Assembly: GCF_001425785.1 (NCBI RefSeq)
Contig: NZ_LMDI01000012.1
Span: 1,566 to 65,565, forward strand
Reading direction: 5' to 3'
DNA from: Rhizobacter sp. Root1221
Lineage (GTDB): Bacteria > Pseudomonadota > Gammaproteobacteria > Burkholderiales > Burkholderiaceae_C
Length of the DNA stretch: 64,000 bases
Under the pieces are notes generated by a model. It was not told the origin of the DNA, searched no databases, and saw nothing but the letters and a program-made list of their open reading frames with translations. How positions within the stretch are numbered: position 1 is the stretch's first letter; each line of letters begins with the position of its first letter. This document shows positions 1 to 9,103 of this stretch, piece by piece. A program made the translations under genes and the position numbers.

Positions 1-56
1 AGGCCGGGATCTGCAGCGGGGCGTTGCGCACCCGTGTTCCGCCTGCGGAGGGTGGG

Positions 57-77
57 GATCCCGGCCTTCGCCGGGAG
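57..77. repeat. REP-like palindrome
   Basis: A perfect 6-bp stem CCCGGC / GCCGGG (60-65 and 70-75) closes a CTTC loop. It lies just downstream of the stop codon of the minus-strand HDOD gene. The sequence resembles the short dispersed extragenic palindromes common in GC-rich proteobacteria. It could also help end transcription of that gene. Only one copy is visible here, so repeat status is inferred from its form. Confidence 0.4.
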
Positions 78-92
78 GACGGAGCGGAGGAA

Positions 93-911
93 CTACCCTC
101 GCGCTTCAGCGTCTTCGATCTGTTGCTTGACCTTTCGCGCCCCGCGCAGCACCAGCGTCTGGTCCAGCATGGCCTGCGGGGCCACGGCCTGGGCCACTTC
201 CTCGAGGCGGTCGGGGTCGGTCATGAGCGTGTTGGCCAGCGCGGACAACACGCAGATGGAACGGCGCGGCGCCTGGGAAGGCAGCTGGTGCAGCGCGTTG
301 ACACGCACATGGTGGCGCACGCTGGCCACGGCGCCCGGTGACAGGCCCCAGCTTTCGCACAAAGCGGCGCCCAGCGCGTCGTGGCTCACGCCAAAGGCCT
401 CATGTTCGAGGTCGACGAGTTCGGTGTCGTTGTGGGCCTTCTGCAGCAGGGGGCGGTATTGTTCCTGCGCGTGCTTGAAGAGCACGGCCTTGCCACATTC
501 CTCGAACAGGCCGGCGGAGTGGGCGCCCCACGGGTCGACGCTGAGCGTCTGGCCGATGCGGCCCATCAGCAGGCCTCGCACGGCTGCACGCTGCCACACC
601 GCATCGAGCTCCGGCGCGGGCGGGAACACCGCACGCAGGCCGAATTCAAAGGTGACGGCGGCCACCTCGCGGGTGCCTAGGTAGGTGACGGCCTGTTGCA
701 CGCTCTGCACACGGCCCTTCAGGCCATACAGCGACGAGTTGACCGCCTTCATCACGGCGGCCGCGAGCGACATGTCGCTTTCGATCAGGTGGCCGATGGC
801 CTGGACGTTGACATCCTCTTCGGCCAGCAACAGCGACAGCTGCACCAGCGCTTCGGGTTGCGCGGGGATGTCGATGTTGAGCGAGCGGAGTTTGGGGTCG
901 ACTGACGACAT
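93..911 (-). CDS. HDOD domain signalling protein
   Basis: A 272-aa protein that is almost entirely one HDOD domain, a catalytically silent relative of HD phosphohydrolases used in bacterial signalling. Family features visible are the IDIPAQPEAL segment, VNSSLYGLKG and SVQQAVTYLGTREV in the first half, and an H-containing segment GVSHDALGAALCESWGLS in the second. No output domain such as GGDEF, EAL or REC is attached. I start at the ATG at 911; a TTG six codons upstream is also open, and neither has a strong Shine-Dalgarno. It probably acts as a cytoplasmic scaffold; partner unknown. Confidence 0.8.
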   Translation of the reverse strand: MSSVDPKLRSLNIDIPAQPEALVQLSLLLAEEDVNVQAIGHLIESDMSLAAAVMKAVNSSLYGLKGRVQSVQQAVTYLGTREVAAVTFEFGLRAVFPPAPELDAVWQRAAVRGLLMGRIGQTLSVDPWGAHSAGLFEECGKAVLFKHAQEQYRPLLQKAHNDTELVDLEHEAFGVSHDALGAALCESWGLSPGAVASVRHHVRVNALHQLPSQAPRRSICVLSALANTLMTDPDRLEEVAQAVAPQAMLDQTLVLRGARKVKQQIEDAEARG

Positions 912-1010
912 GGCGTGGTCCAAGGTCAAGGGTGTCCTGAACCCATGCTAACCACCCCGCCCACCCCCGTAAAGCTGAACAAGGGGGCTTAACAGGGCTT
1001 CCTCCGCGGT

Positions 1011-1781
1011 TCAGGCGGCGGTTCGGAAGAGACCGTCCCAGCCGGTCTTGAGGATCAGGAGTCCCACGACCACGATGAACACACCCCGCACGAAGCCTGC
1101 GCCGTGTTTCAGTGCGAGGCGGGTGCCGAGCAGGCTGCCCGCGATGTTGGCGATGGCCATGACCGCGGCGATGTGCCACCACACGTGGCCCTTCAGCGCG
1201 AACAGCACGATGGCGGCCGCGTTGGTGGCGGTGTTGAGCAGCTTGGCGCTGGCCGACGCATTGAGGAAATCGTAGCCGAGCACCCGCACGAACAGGAACA
1301 CAAAGAAGCTGCCGGTGCCAGGCCCGAAGAAGCCGTCGTAGAAGCCGACGACACCCCCCACCGTGCTCGCGAGCAGCGCCTCGGTGCGGCCGCTGTATTG
1401 CGGGGCGTGGGTGCGGCCCAGGTCCTTGCGGGCCAGTGTGTAGAGGAACACCGCGAGCAGCACGAACGGCAGTGCCTTGCGCAGGCCGTCCGCACTGACG
1501 AGCGTGACGGTCCACGCGCCGGCAAAGCTGCCGGCGAGGGCGGCACCGGCAGCAGGGGCCAACGCATGCCAGCGCATCTCGACGCGGCGCGAGAACTGCA
1601 CCGTGGCCCAGGCGGTGCCCAGGATGGCGGCGGACTTGTTGGTGCCGAACAGCGTGGCGGGTGCCGCCGTGGGGAACACGCTGAACAGCGCAGGGACCAG
1701 GATGAGACCCCCGCCACCCACGATGGCATCGATGAAACCGGCCAACAAGGAGGCCACGGAGACGGTGAGGAGTTCGAGCAT
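1011..1781 (-). CDS. TSUP (TauE/SafE) family membrane permease
   Basis: A 256-aa integral membrane protein of the TSUP family, whose members move sulfite, sulfonates, sulfoacetate or other small anions. The typical start (FIDAIVGGGGLILVPAL) and second-half repeat (VGFYDGFFGPGTGSFFVFLF) give the two-repeat, roughly eight-helix fold. The substrate cannot be read from sequence. The open frame extends to 2051, but the conserved N-terminus begins at the ATG at 1781, which lacks a good ribosome binding site. A terminator-like hairpin lies about 90 bases upstream of this start, so expression might be controlled by attenuation. Confidence 0.85.
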   Translation of the reverse strand: MLELLTVSVASLLAGFIDAIVGGGGLILVPALFSVFPTAAPATLFGTNKSAAILGTAWATVQFSRRVEMRWHALAPAAGAALAGSFAGAWTVTLVSADGLRKALPFVLLAVFLYTLARKDLGRTHAPQYSGRTEALLASTVGGVVGFYDGFFGPGTGSFFVFLFVRVLGYDFLNASASAKLLNTATNAAAIVLFALKGHVWWHIAAVMAIANIAGSLLGTRLALKHGAGFVRGVFIVVVGLLILKTGWDGLFRTAA

Positions 1782-2205
1782 GCTGACGGGAGAGGGGGCG
1801 CGGCGCGCAACCCGGCAGTCTGACCGATCCGGGCCGCCGAGGGGCGTGCTGCGGTTTTCGCCGGGGGCGGTCGGAAAAAAGGGCGCCAGGTTGCCCGGGC
1901 GCCCTTCTTCCGTTTTCATCGGCGGGATCACGGTGATGCCGTGCCCCGGCCTGTTGTCGCAGCCGCGGGCAGGTGCCATTGGTGCGTGGATGTCTCCTCT
2001 GTCCCCCGCCCTGCGACCCATGTGGTGCATGTCCGCTGCGAGTGAAGTCACTTTACTGCACGACCGTTCACTGTCGAGCTAGGTGTTTCCCTGCACCTAA
2101 CACTTGGGGGCTGTGATCGAACGGGGGAGTCACCCCGATTTCACCAGGCTGGCACCTTGGTTTGTGTGCATGCGTGCACTTAGAGCGCGATGATGCCCGC
2201 TGCAC
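1782..2205. other. 424-bp gene-free leader/intergenic region
   Basis: This stretch lies between the TSUP gene and the histidine kinase gene, both on the minus strand. It contains several inverted repeats: TAGGTG/CACCTA near 2081-2099, CGGGG/CCCCG near 2121-2138, and a strong GC hairpin at 1873-1911. On the minus strand it could be a long 5' leader of the permease, the 3' end of the kinase transcript, or both. The permease frame stays open through part of it, but that upstream part resembles no known protein. Confidence 0.5.
1873..1911 (-). terminator. Rho-independent terminator-like hairpin
   Basis: A perfect GGGCGCC / GGCGCCC stem (1881-1887 and 1898-1904) extends outward through A-T pairs. 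On the minus strand it is followed by a run of six T. It could end read-through from the two-component operon about 300 bases upstream. Because it sits in the apparent leader of the TSUP permease gene, it could instead be an attenuator. Confidence 0.6.
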
Positions 2206-3702
2206 TCAGCCGGTGGGCAGTTCGATGGCGACCCGGGTGCCGTGCCCCGGTTCGCTGGTGACCGCCACGCGGCCGCCGTGAAGTTCGGCGATGCGCTTCA
2301 CGATGGCAAGGCCCAGGCCGCGGCCAGTGTCGGCCGATGCGGGTTCGACGGACGTGCGGGCCTGGTAGAACCGGTCGAACAGGTGGGCCAGTTCGTCGGC
2401 GGGGATGCCCGGGCCGGTGTCGGCCACCCAGACGTGCACGCCGTCGCCGCGCGTTTCGGCGGCCAGCGTGACGTGGCAGCCGGTGCCGCAGAACTTCAGG
2501 GCGTTGTCCACCAGGTTGGCCACGGCACGTTCGAACAATTCGATGTCGATGTGGGCCACGACCGGGTGGTCACCCGGGCTGGCGGCGAGCACGATGCCGT
2601 GGCGCACGGCGCGTTCGTGGAAGCGCATCGCGATGTCGTCCAGCAGCTCCCGCAGGTCCACCTGTTCGAGGCGCAGCTGGAAACTCGGTTCGTCGAGGGT
2701 GGCCAGGTCGCCGAGGGCCTTGACCAGGCCCGCGGCGTTGCGCGTGTTGCGCAGCGCCACACCGGCGAGCCGGCTGTCCTCGGCGCGTGCCGGGTCGCCG
2801 GCCCAGCGGGCCTCGAGCGTTTCGAGGCAACCGGCGGTGGCGGTCAGCGGTGAGCGCAGGTCGTGGGACAGGTTGCTGACCGCCTCCCGGCGGAAATGGT
2901 CGAGCCGGCGCATGGTGTCCCACTGGGTCTGCAGGGTGCTCAGCATCGCGCCGAAGGCCATGGTCAGCTGGCCGAACTCGTCGCGGGTGGCCGGGGGCAG
3001 CAGCGGGCCGGCGTCCGCTGCGCCCTCCTGCAGGCCCTTGCGAGACAGCGCGGCCACCGCATCGGTCAGCCGCCGCAGTGGCCGGGTCACCGACGCCACC
3101 ACCAGCGCGGCCAGCAGCGTGGTGAAGCCGACGATCGCGAGGATCAGCCCGAGGGCCGGCCGCCCGGCACTGGCACGCAAGGCCTGCCAGCGGGTGGCGG
3201 GTTCGGCGTCGCGGTGGGCCACGAGGTACAGGTAGCCGGCGACCGGGTCGTTGGCACGGATCGTCGACCGGCTGAGGGGTACCGCGGCGATCACGGCATT
3301 GGCGTCCATGCGTTCCGGGTCGTCGCCCATCACGTACGGGGCGGCCCGCTGGTTGATCGACTGCTTCACCGGCCCGAGGGCCACCGCGAACCCCGGTGGC
3401 AGCTGGGCGCTGCCCGTGCTGGACAGCACGGTGCCGGCCGGGTCCAGCAGGTACAGCTGGGTGTCGGGTTCGAACAGCACGAGGTTGCGCAGGAAGCCGT
3501 TGAAGTCGTCCGGTTGGCGCTGGTGCATGTCGACCATGTTGTCGTACATGGAGGCCACGCGGCCGAGGAAGCGGGTGGCACGCTGGTAGGTGGTCTCGTG
3601 TTCGAACCGCTGGAACGCCAGCAGCACGGTGGCGATCACGGCGAGCGCGGTGACGAGGCCGGTGGCGAAGATCGTCAGTGCGATCTTGAGGCGAACGCTC
3701 AT
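2206..3702 (-). CDS. Sensor histidine kinase
   Basis: A 498-aa membrane kinase forming a pair with the response regulator just upstream. The order is: transmembrane helix (about 8-28), periplasmic sensor region (about 30-165), second helix, HAMP segment (SVTRPLRRLTDAVAAL), HisKA box NLSHDLRSPLTATAG with the phosphorylated His, and HATPase with N box NLVDNALKF and G boxes DTGPGIP and GRGLGLAIVKRI. Its ATG overlaps the regulator stop by 4 bp (ATGA), so translation is coupled. The sensor region does not reveal the signal. Confidence 0.9.
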   Translation of the reverse strand: MSVRLKIALTIFATGLVTALAVIATVLLAFQRFEHETTYQRATRFLGRVASMYDNMVDMHQRQPDDFNGFLRNLVLFEPDTQLYLLDPAGTVLSSTGSAQLPPGFAVALGPVKQSINQRAAPYVMGDDPERMDANAVIAAVPLSRSTIRANDPVAGYLYLVAHRDAEPATRWQALRASAGRPALGLILAIVGFTTLLAALVVASVTRPLRRLTDAVAALSRKGLQEGAADAGPLLPPATRDEFGQLTMAFGAMLSTLQTQWDTMRRLDHFRREAVSNLSHDLRSPLTATAGCLETLEARWAGDPARAEDSRLAGVALRNTRNAAGLVKALGDLATLDEPSFQLRLEQVDLRELLDDIAMRFHERAVRHGIVLAASPGDHPVVAHIDIELFERAVANLVDNALKFCGTGCHVTLAAETRGDGVHVWVADTGPGIPADELAHLFDRFYQARTSVEPASADTGRGLGLAIVKRIAELHGGRVAVTSEPGHGTRVAIELPTG

Positions 3703-4406
3703 GGGCTTTCGCGCATCTTGTAGCCCGCACCTCGCACCGTGAGGATCAGCTGCGGGCGCATCGGGTCGGCCTCGAGCTTGGCGCGCAGGCGGTTGATGTG
3801 CGTGGTGACGGTGTGTTCGTAGCCGTCGTGGGTGTAGCCCCACACGGCGTTGAGCAACTGCCCGCGCGAGAACACGTGGCCCGGGTGGTTCGCGAAGTGC
3901 AGCAGCAGGTCGAACTCGAGGGCCGTGAACTCGAGCGGCTTGCCCTGCCAGCGCACCTGGCGTTTCGTGGGGAGGATTTCCAGGTCGCCGTTGCGCAACA
4001 CGCCGCTGGCCGCGCCGCTGGCCTGCGCGGCACGCAGCAGGTCGGCGCGCCGCAGCAGCGCCTTCACGCGGGCCAGCAGTTCCGCGAGCGAAAAGGGCTT
4101 CGTGAGGTAGTCGTCGGCGCCCAACTCCAGGCCCAGCACCCGGTCGAGTTCGGTGGATTTGGCCGTGAGCATCAGGATGGGCATGGTGCGGCCACGGGCG
4201 CGAAGGGCCTTGCACACCTCGAGGCCATCGAGCTTGGGCATCATCAGGTCGAGGATCAGCAGGTCGTGGCCCCCCTCGTTCTGGCTGGCGAGCGCGGCCT
4301 CGCCGTCCGTCACCGCCGTCACCTCGTACCCGGCCTGGCGCAGGTGGAGGGTGAGCAGTTCACGGATGTCGGTCTGGTCTTCGGCGACGAGCACGGTGGC
4401 GGGCAT
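3699..4406 (-). CDS. OmpR/PhoB-family response regulator
   Basis: A 235-aa two-domain DNA-binding regulator. The receiver domain (1-120) has the acidic pair E9/D10, phosphoacceptor D53 in LLILDLMMPKLDG, and the switch Lys in DDYLTKPFSLAEL. The C-terminal winged helix (about 135-233) shows the family signature ending VTTHINRLRAKLE and TVRGAGYKM. It is the first gene of a two-gene unit with the overlapping kinase. It is transcribed divergently from the ECF sigma gene, so the 124-bp gap at 4407-4530 should hold promoters for both. Target genes are unknown. Confidence 0.92.
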   Translation of the reverse strand: MPATVLVAEDQTDIRELLTLHLRQAGYEVTAVTDGEAALASQNEGGHDLLILDLMMPKLDGLEVCKALRARGRTMPILMLTAKSTELDRVLGLELGADDYLTKPFSLAELLARVKALLRRADLLRAAQASGAASGVLRNGDLEILPTKRQVRWQGKPLEFTALEFDLLLHFANHPGHVFSRGQLLNAVWGYTHDGYEHTVTTHINRLRAKLEADPMRPQLILTVRGAGYKMRESP

Positions 4407-4530
4407 GGCCGGATTGTCGTCCGGCGTCGGTTCTTCTTACGCAAATGTGATCTTCCTGTGAGGTTCGGTGAGGGCCGTGCGAGGTGCCCCCGCGACAGTG
4501 ATGACATCGCACCGCTTCGCTGGAGCCGCC

Positions 4531-5064
4531 ATGACCCCGATCACTGCCACCGCCCTCCCCGCCACCCCAGTTGCCCACGCCATCCCCTGCGCAGACCTGG
4601 TGTCCCACCGCACCTACCTCGTCCGCTTCGCCCAGCGGCGCCTGCACGATCCGATGCTCGCGGAGGACCTGGTGCACGACGTGTTCGAGGCGGTGCTGTC
4701 GGGCCGCGCCAGCTTCGGCGGCCGTTCCGCCTTGCGCTCGTGGCTCACCGCGATCCTGAAGCACAAGGTGGTGGACCTGATCCGCCAGCGGGCGGGCACG
4801 GTGAGCCTGGATGACGGGGACGATGAAGAAGACGGCCCGGGGACGCCGTGCCCCCTGCCCCGCCCTGACGAACGGGCCGAGCAGCGCGAGCGGCTGACCC
4901 GCACGCTCGCGCGCATCGAGGCCCTGCCGGCCGGGCTGCGCGACGTGATGCGCCTGCGGGTGCTGCAGGACGAATCCACCGATGCGGTGTGCCAGGCGCT
5001 GTCGATCAGCGAGGACAACCTGTTCGTGCGCCTGCACCGGGCGCGCCGCCAGCTGCTGTCGTGA
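4531..5064 (+). CDS. ECF-type RNA polymerase sigma factor
   Basis: A 177-aa sigma-70 family protein of the extracytoplasmic-function type. Region 2 covers about 20-90 (LAEDLVHDVFEAVL, ALRSWLTAILKHKVVDLIR) and region 4 about 115-175 (LPAGLRDVMRLRVLQ, then LSISEDNLFVRLHRARRQLL), joined by an acidic linker. I chose the ATG at 4531 because GGAG lies five bases upstream; the frame is open to 4468. No anti-sigma gene follows: the next gene is convergent and its stop is three bases away. How its activity is held back is not visible here. Confidence 0.85.
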   Translation: MTPITATALPATPVAHAIPCADLVSHRTYLVRFAQRRLHDPMLAEDLVHDVFEAVLSGRASFGGRSALRSWLTAILKHKVVDLIRQRAGTVSLDDGDDEEDGPGTPCPLPRPDERAEQRERLTRTLARIEALPAGLRDVMRLRVLQDESTDAVCQALSISEDNLFVRLHRARRQLLS

Positions 5065-5067
5065 CGG

Positions 5068-6696
5068 TCAGGCGCCGTCGCCGTCGAGGATCCAGCGCGC
5101 GGCGCGTTCCGCGATCATCAGCGTGGGCGAGTTGGTGTTGCCGCTGGTGATGGTGGGCATCACGCTGGCGTCGGCCACGTGCAGGCCGCCGATGCCGTGC
5201 ACACGCAGGCGGGCGTCCACCACTGCCGCCGGGTCGCTGGCCGGCCCCATCTTCGCGGTGCCCACCGGGTGGAAGATGGTGGTGCCGATGTCGCCCGCGA
5301 GGCGGCTCAGGTCGTGGTCGCTGACGAACTCGGTCCCGGGACGCATCTCGCGCGGCTTGAACCGGGCGAGTGCTGGCTGGGCGGCGATGTGGCGCGTGAC
5401 CCGCAACGAATCGGCCGCCACCTGGCGGTCTTCGTCGGTGCTGAGGTAGCCGGTGTGGATGGCGGGCGCGGCGAGCGGATCGGGCGACCGGGCCACGATG
5501 CGGCCGCGGCTCGTGGGGTTCAGGTTGCACACGCTGGCGGTGAAGGCGTCGTGGGTGTGCAGGGGTTCACCGAAGGCGTCGAGCGACAGCGGTTGCACGT
5601 GGTATTCGAGGTTGGCGTGCGGCCGGTCGGTGCTGCTGCGGGTGAACACCCCGAGCTGCGACGGCGCCATGCTGAGCGGGCCGCTGCGGTTCCACGCGTA
5701 TTGCATCCCGATGGTGGCGCGGCCCCACCACGAGCGGCTCATCGTGTTGAGCGTGCGGGTGCCTTCGACCGCGTACACCGCGCGGACCTGCAGGTGGTCC
5801 TGCAGGTTGCCACCCACGCCGGGCAGGTGGTGCGTGACCGGGATGCCGAGGCCGTTCAGCAACGCGCCGTCGCCGATGCCGGAGAGCTGCAGCAGGTGGG
5901 GCGTGCCCACGGCACCGGTGCACATCACCACCCCCTGCGTGGCCGTGACGTCGATGGGGGCGCCGCCGCCGGCCGGGATCACCTGCACGCCCACGGCACG
6001 CGGGCCCCGGTCGGTGGTCTCCACCCGCACGCGCGACAGGTGGGCGCCGGTCCACACCTGCAGGTTCGGCCGGTCCACCACCGGCCGCAGGAAGGCCTTG
6101 GACGCGTTCCAGCGGATGCCGCGCCGCTGGTTCACGTGGAAGTACCCCACCCCTTCGTTGTTGCCACGGTTGAAGTCGTCGGTGTGCGGGATGCCGGCCT
6201 GCTGCGCGGCCTCGGCGAACGCGTCGAGGATGTCCCACCGCAGGCGCTGGCGTTCGACACGCCACTCACCACCCGCGCCATGGGCCGCATCGGCGCCACG
6301 GTAGAAGTCTTCGTGCTGGAGGAAGAACGGCAGGCACTCGTCCCACGTCCAGCCGGGGTTGCCGAGGGCGTCCCAGTGGTCGTAGTCGCGTGCCTGGCCG
6401 CGCATGTAGATCATGCCGTTGATGCTGGAGCTGCCGCCCAGCACCTTGCCGCGCGGGTAGCGAAGCGCCCGGCCGTTGAGCCCGGGGTCGGGCTCGGTCT
6501 GGTACAGCCAGTCGGTGCGCGGGTTGCCGATGCACTTCAGGTACCCCACCGGCACGTGGATCCACAGATAGTCGTCATGGCCCCCCGCTTCGATGAGCAG
6601 CACGCGCCGGTTCGGATCGGCGCTGAGGCGGTTGGCGAGAAGGCAGCCGGCGGTGCCGGCCCCGCAGATGATGTGGTCGTAGGTCGATGGGGTCAC
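5068..6696 (-). CDS. GMC-family FAD-dependent oxidoreductase (choline/alcohol dehydrogenase-like)
   Basis: A 542-aa flavoprotein of the glucose-methanol-choline family. The FAD-binding start (IICGAGTAGCLLANRLS), the first GMC signature (GKVLGGSSSINGMIYMRG) and the C-terminal active-site segments (GDIGTTIFHPVGTAKMG and SGNTNSPTLMIAERAA) are all present. It resembles BetA and other alcohol dehydrogenases. No BetB or BetI gene is next to it, so choline is not supported as the substrate. It probably follows creD in transcription, 13 bases downstream. Confidence 0.88.
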   Translation of the reverse strand: MTPSTYDHIICGAGTAGCLLANRLSADPNRRVLLIEAGGHDDYLWIHVPVGYLKCIGNPRTDWLYQTEPDPGLNGRALRYPRGKVLGGSSSINGMIYMRGQARDYDHWDALGNPGWTWDECLPFFLQHEDFYRGADAAHGAGGEWRVERQRLRWDILDAFAEAAQQAGIPHTDDFNRGNNEGVGYFHVNQRRGIRWNASKAFLRPVVDRPNLQVWTGAHLSRVRVETTDRGPRAVGVQVIPAGGGAPIDVTATQGVVMCTGAVGTPHLLQLSGIGDGALLNGLGIPVTHHLPGVGGNLQDHLQVRAVYAVEGTRTLNTMSRSWWGRATIGMQYAWNRSGPLSMAPSQLGVFTRSSTDRPHANLEYHVQPLSLDAFGEPLHTHDAFTASVCNLNPTSRGRIVARSPDPLAAPAIHTGYLSTDEDRQVAADSLRVTRHIAAQPALARFKPREMRPGTEFVSDHDLSRLAGDIGTTIFHPVGTAKMGPASDPAAVVDARLRVHGIGGLHVADASVMPTITSGNTNSPTLMIAERAARWILDGDGA

Positions 6697-6709
6697 CCGC
6701 GGAGTCTAG

Positions 6710-8128
6710 TCACGCCGCGGGCGTCGTCGAGCGGATCAACCCGTACCAGTCCACCCGGCGCGTGAGCACCATCACGGCGGCGAGCACGAGGAACAGCAGC
6801 ACCGAACCCAGCACCATCGCGGTCTGTTCCATCTGCAGCAGCAGGTACAGCGCGCCGTAGAGGCCCGCGATGCCGGTGCCGAACAGCAGGCCCGCGCGCC
6901 AGCCGCCGAGCACGTGTGTGGCATAGAAGGCGAGCAGCGACACACAGGCCGTGGCGGCCACCGCGTACGAGATGCCGAACGCCAGGTGTTCGGACAGGCT
7001 CAGCAGCAACAGGAAGAACACGCTCAGCGCACAACCCACCAGCAGGTACTGCACCGGGTGCACGCGCAGGCGGCGCAGCACCTCGACCATGCCCACGGCC
7101 ACGAACGACAGCGCGATGAACAGCAGGCCGTACTTCAGTGCGCGGTCGCTCAGCGAGTAGGCGTTGACCGGGTCGATGAAGTCCACGCCGAAGGTCTCGA
7201 TGCAGCCCGGCGCCGACGGGCCATCGGACGCGGTGGCGGCGGCGGTGACGACCGTGTCGTCGTTGCTGCTGTAGCGATTGTTGTCTTTGTCTGCGGCCGA
7301 CACCCCGGTACACAAGGCCCGCCCGGCGAAGAAGTCGCGGTCGGCGCTGCTGGCCAGCGCGGAGATGCGCCAGTGGGCGGTGAACTTGCCCTCCTCCACG
7401 TCGCGTTGCACCGGCAGGAAGCGGCCGCCGAACGACGGGTGGCCCCAGTTGGCGGTCAGTGCCACCTGGTTGTTGTCTCCCACCGGGGCGATGGCGAGGT
7501 CGCCGGTGCCGACGATCTGCAGCTTCACCTTGGCGGTGATCGTGTCGGCCACCGTGCGGGGCACCACGGCGTGGAAGCCGGACGGGAGTTTCTTGAACGG
7601 GGTGCCGGGCAACACGGCGACCTCCTGGCCGTCAATCTGCACGTGGGCTTCGCGCAGGCCGCGGCTGTCGCTCAGGGCCACGGCGAGCGTGGGCGAGCCA
7701 CAGGTGACCCGGCCCTTCGGGTTCTCCGCTTCGGGCTGGAGCGGCTTCCACTGAGCGGACAAGGTGGTGTCGGTCACGTAGGTGTTGACCTTGAAGAGCC
7801 CGCGGTAGCGGGCCTCCATCACGACGTTGCCGACGATGTCGAGCCGGTCGGGCGTGGCGTCGGTGAAGAACTCGCGGCGCAGGGTGGAGGTCACCATCGT
7901 GTTGCCCTTGCGTTCGACGGTCTCCCACGTCTCGTGGCACACCGCGCGCAGCACCGGCCCGAGCAAGGCCTGTGGGCCGGCCTGCGCCTGCTCGATGCTG
8001 CGGCGGGCCTCGCTCGCACGCTGCTGGCGTTCGTCGACCAGGCCACCGACCCGCGCGAGGGCGAGCATCAGCAGGCCGACGATGGCCAGCAGGGTCAGCA
8101 CCTTGATCAAGGTGGGGTTGAGTTTCAT
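6710..8128 (-). CDS. creD: CreD-like inner membrane protein
   Basis: A 472-aa protein matching the CreD (cell envelope integrity) family. An N-terminal transmembrane helix (about 9-26) precedes a large periplasmic domain (about 30-310) and a block of five or six helices near the C-terminus. The stretch ALKYGLLFIALSFVAVGMVE and the following helices are typical. In enterobacteria creD is controlled by the CreBC two-component system. Here a different two-component pair lies about 4 kb away, so a link is only a guess. The ATG at 8128 begins at the conserved hydrophobic start. Confidence 0.85.
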   Translation of the reverse strand: MKLNPTLIKVLTLLAIVGLLMLALARVGGLVDERQQRASEARRSIEQAQAGPQALLGPVLRAVCHETWETVERKGNTMVTSTLRREFFTDATPDRLDIVGNVVMEARYRGLFKVNTYVTDTTLSAQWKPLQPEAENPKGRVTCGSPTLAVALSDSRGLREAHVQIDGQEVAVLPGTPFKKLPSGFHAVVPRTVADTITAKVKLQIVGTGDLAIAPVGDNNQVALTANWGHPSFGGRFLPVQRDVEEGKFTAHWRISALASSADRDFFAGRALCTGVSAADKDNNRYSSNDDTVVTAAATASDGPSAPGCIETFGVDFIDPVNAYSLSDRALKYGLLFIALSFVAVGMVEVLRRLRVHPVQYLLVGCALSVFFLLLLSLSEHLAFGISYAVAATACVSLLAFYATHVLGGWRAGLLFGTGIAGLYGALYLLLQMEQTAMVLGSVLLFLVLAAVMVLTRRVDWYGLIRSTTPAA

Positions 8129-8223
8129 GGGGAACTTCCGTCTGTTTCGTTGGACGGCGCACTGTCGCTCCACGCGGTGAAGCGCCCGTGAAGTGCTGTG
8201 TGAAGTCGCGGTGAAGCGACGCC

Positions 8224-8862
8224 TCAGTGCAGCGTGCTGGCGAGGACCGGGAACAACTTCAGGAGACCGTCGGACATCACCTCGACGGCCAGCGCGGCGA
8301 GCAGCAGCCCCATCAGGCGGGTCATCACGTTGATGCCGGTGCGGCCGAGCACCTTGGCGATGCGTCCGGACGCGCTGAACGCGAGCCACACCGAGATGCC
8401 GATCACGATGCCGTAGCCGACCAGGTAGGCGAGCTCCCACCAGTGGTGCGTCTTGTCGGCGTAGATCACCATCGTGGAGATGGTGGCCGGGCCGGTCAGC
8501 AGCGGGATGGTCAGCGGCACGATGGCGATGCTGTCGCCCGCGTCGACCTTGTGGTCACCCTCGCTGACGTCCTCCTCGCGGGTCTCGGCGGGCTGGGCGT
8601 TCAGCATCTGCAGCGCCGATATCAGCAGCAGCGTGCCACCGCCCACCTGGAAGGAGGCCAGCGAAATACCAAAAAACTCGATGATCTTCAATCCCGCCAA
8701 CGCGCTGACGGCAATCACGACGAAGGCGCTGAAGGCGCTCACCCGAATGGTGCGGCGGCGCTGTTCTGGGGTGAAACCCTGTGTGAAATGGATAAAGAAG
8801 GGGATTGCACCAATGGGGTTCACGATGGCGAGCAACGCGATCAAGGGCTTGTAGATATCCAT
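8224..8862 (-). CDS. MarC family integral membrane protein
   Basis: A 212-aa, six-helix membrane protein of the MarC family. It has the diagnostic start LLAIVNPIGAIPFFI and the central motif IPLLTGPATISTMVIYA. The two halves are related, as in other family members. Despite the name, the E. coli protein was found not to cause multiple antibiotic resistance, and its transport role is unclear. The ATG at 8862 starts the conserved N-terminus. It is divergent from the RNA-binding protein gene, with 241 bp between. Confidence 0.88.
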   Translation of the reverse strand: MDIYKPLIALLAIVNPIGAIPFFIHFTQGFTPEQRRRTIRVSAFSAFVVIAVSALAGLKIIEFFGISLASFQVGGGTLLLISALQMLNAQPAETREEDVSEGDHKVDAGDSIAIVPLTIPLLTGPATISTMVIYADKTHHWWELAYLVGYGIVIGISVWLAFSASGRIAKVLGRTGINVMTRLMGLLLAALAVEVMSDGLLKLFPVLASTLH

Positions 8863-9103
8863 ATCCGTATTGTGAGTGGCGTTGAGCGGCGGCGTCCTTG
8901 CAGGACATTTCTTACACGGACGCCTCGAAAACAACACTCCGCGCAGAACCGCATTTCCTAAGGGGTTTCCATCATTTGCACGCGCTCGGGAAATTAATTG
9001 ATAATGCAGATTCTGTGTCTGGAAGCAGCGCCTTCGCTTGAGGTTCGGGATAGGTTAAAGCTCCACATGGTTCTCTGAAACTAGGAAATGAAAGGCGCTC
9101 TCC

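Noticed and set aside
1782-2051. N-terminal extension of the TSUP permease
   Set aside because: The extension is basic, Pro-rich and unconserved, spans a terminator-like hairpin, and would precede the normal first membrane helix.
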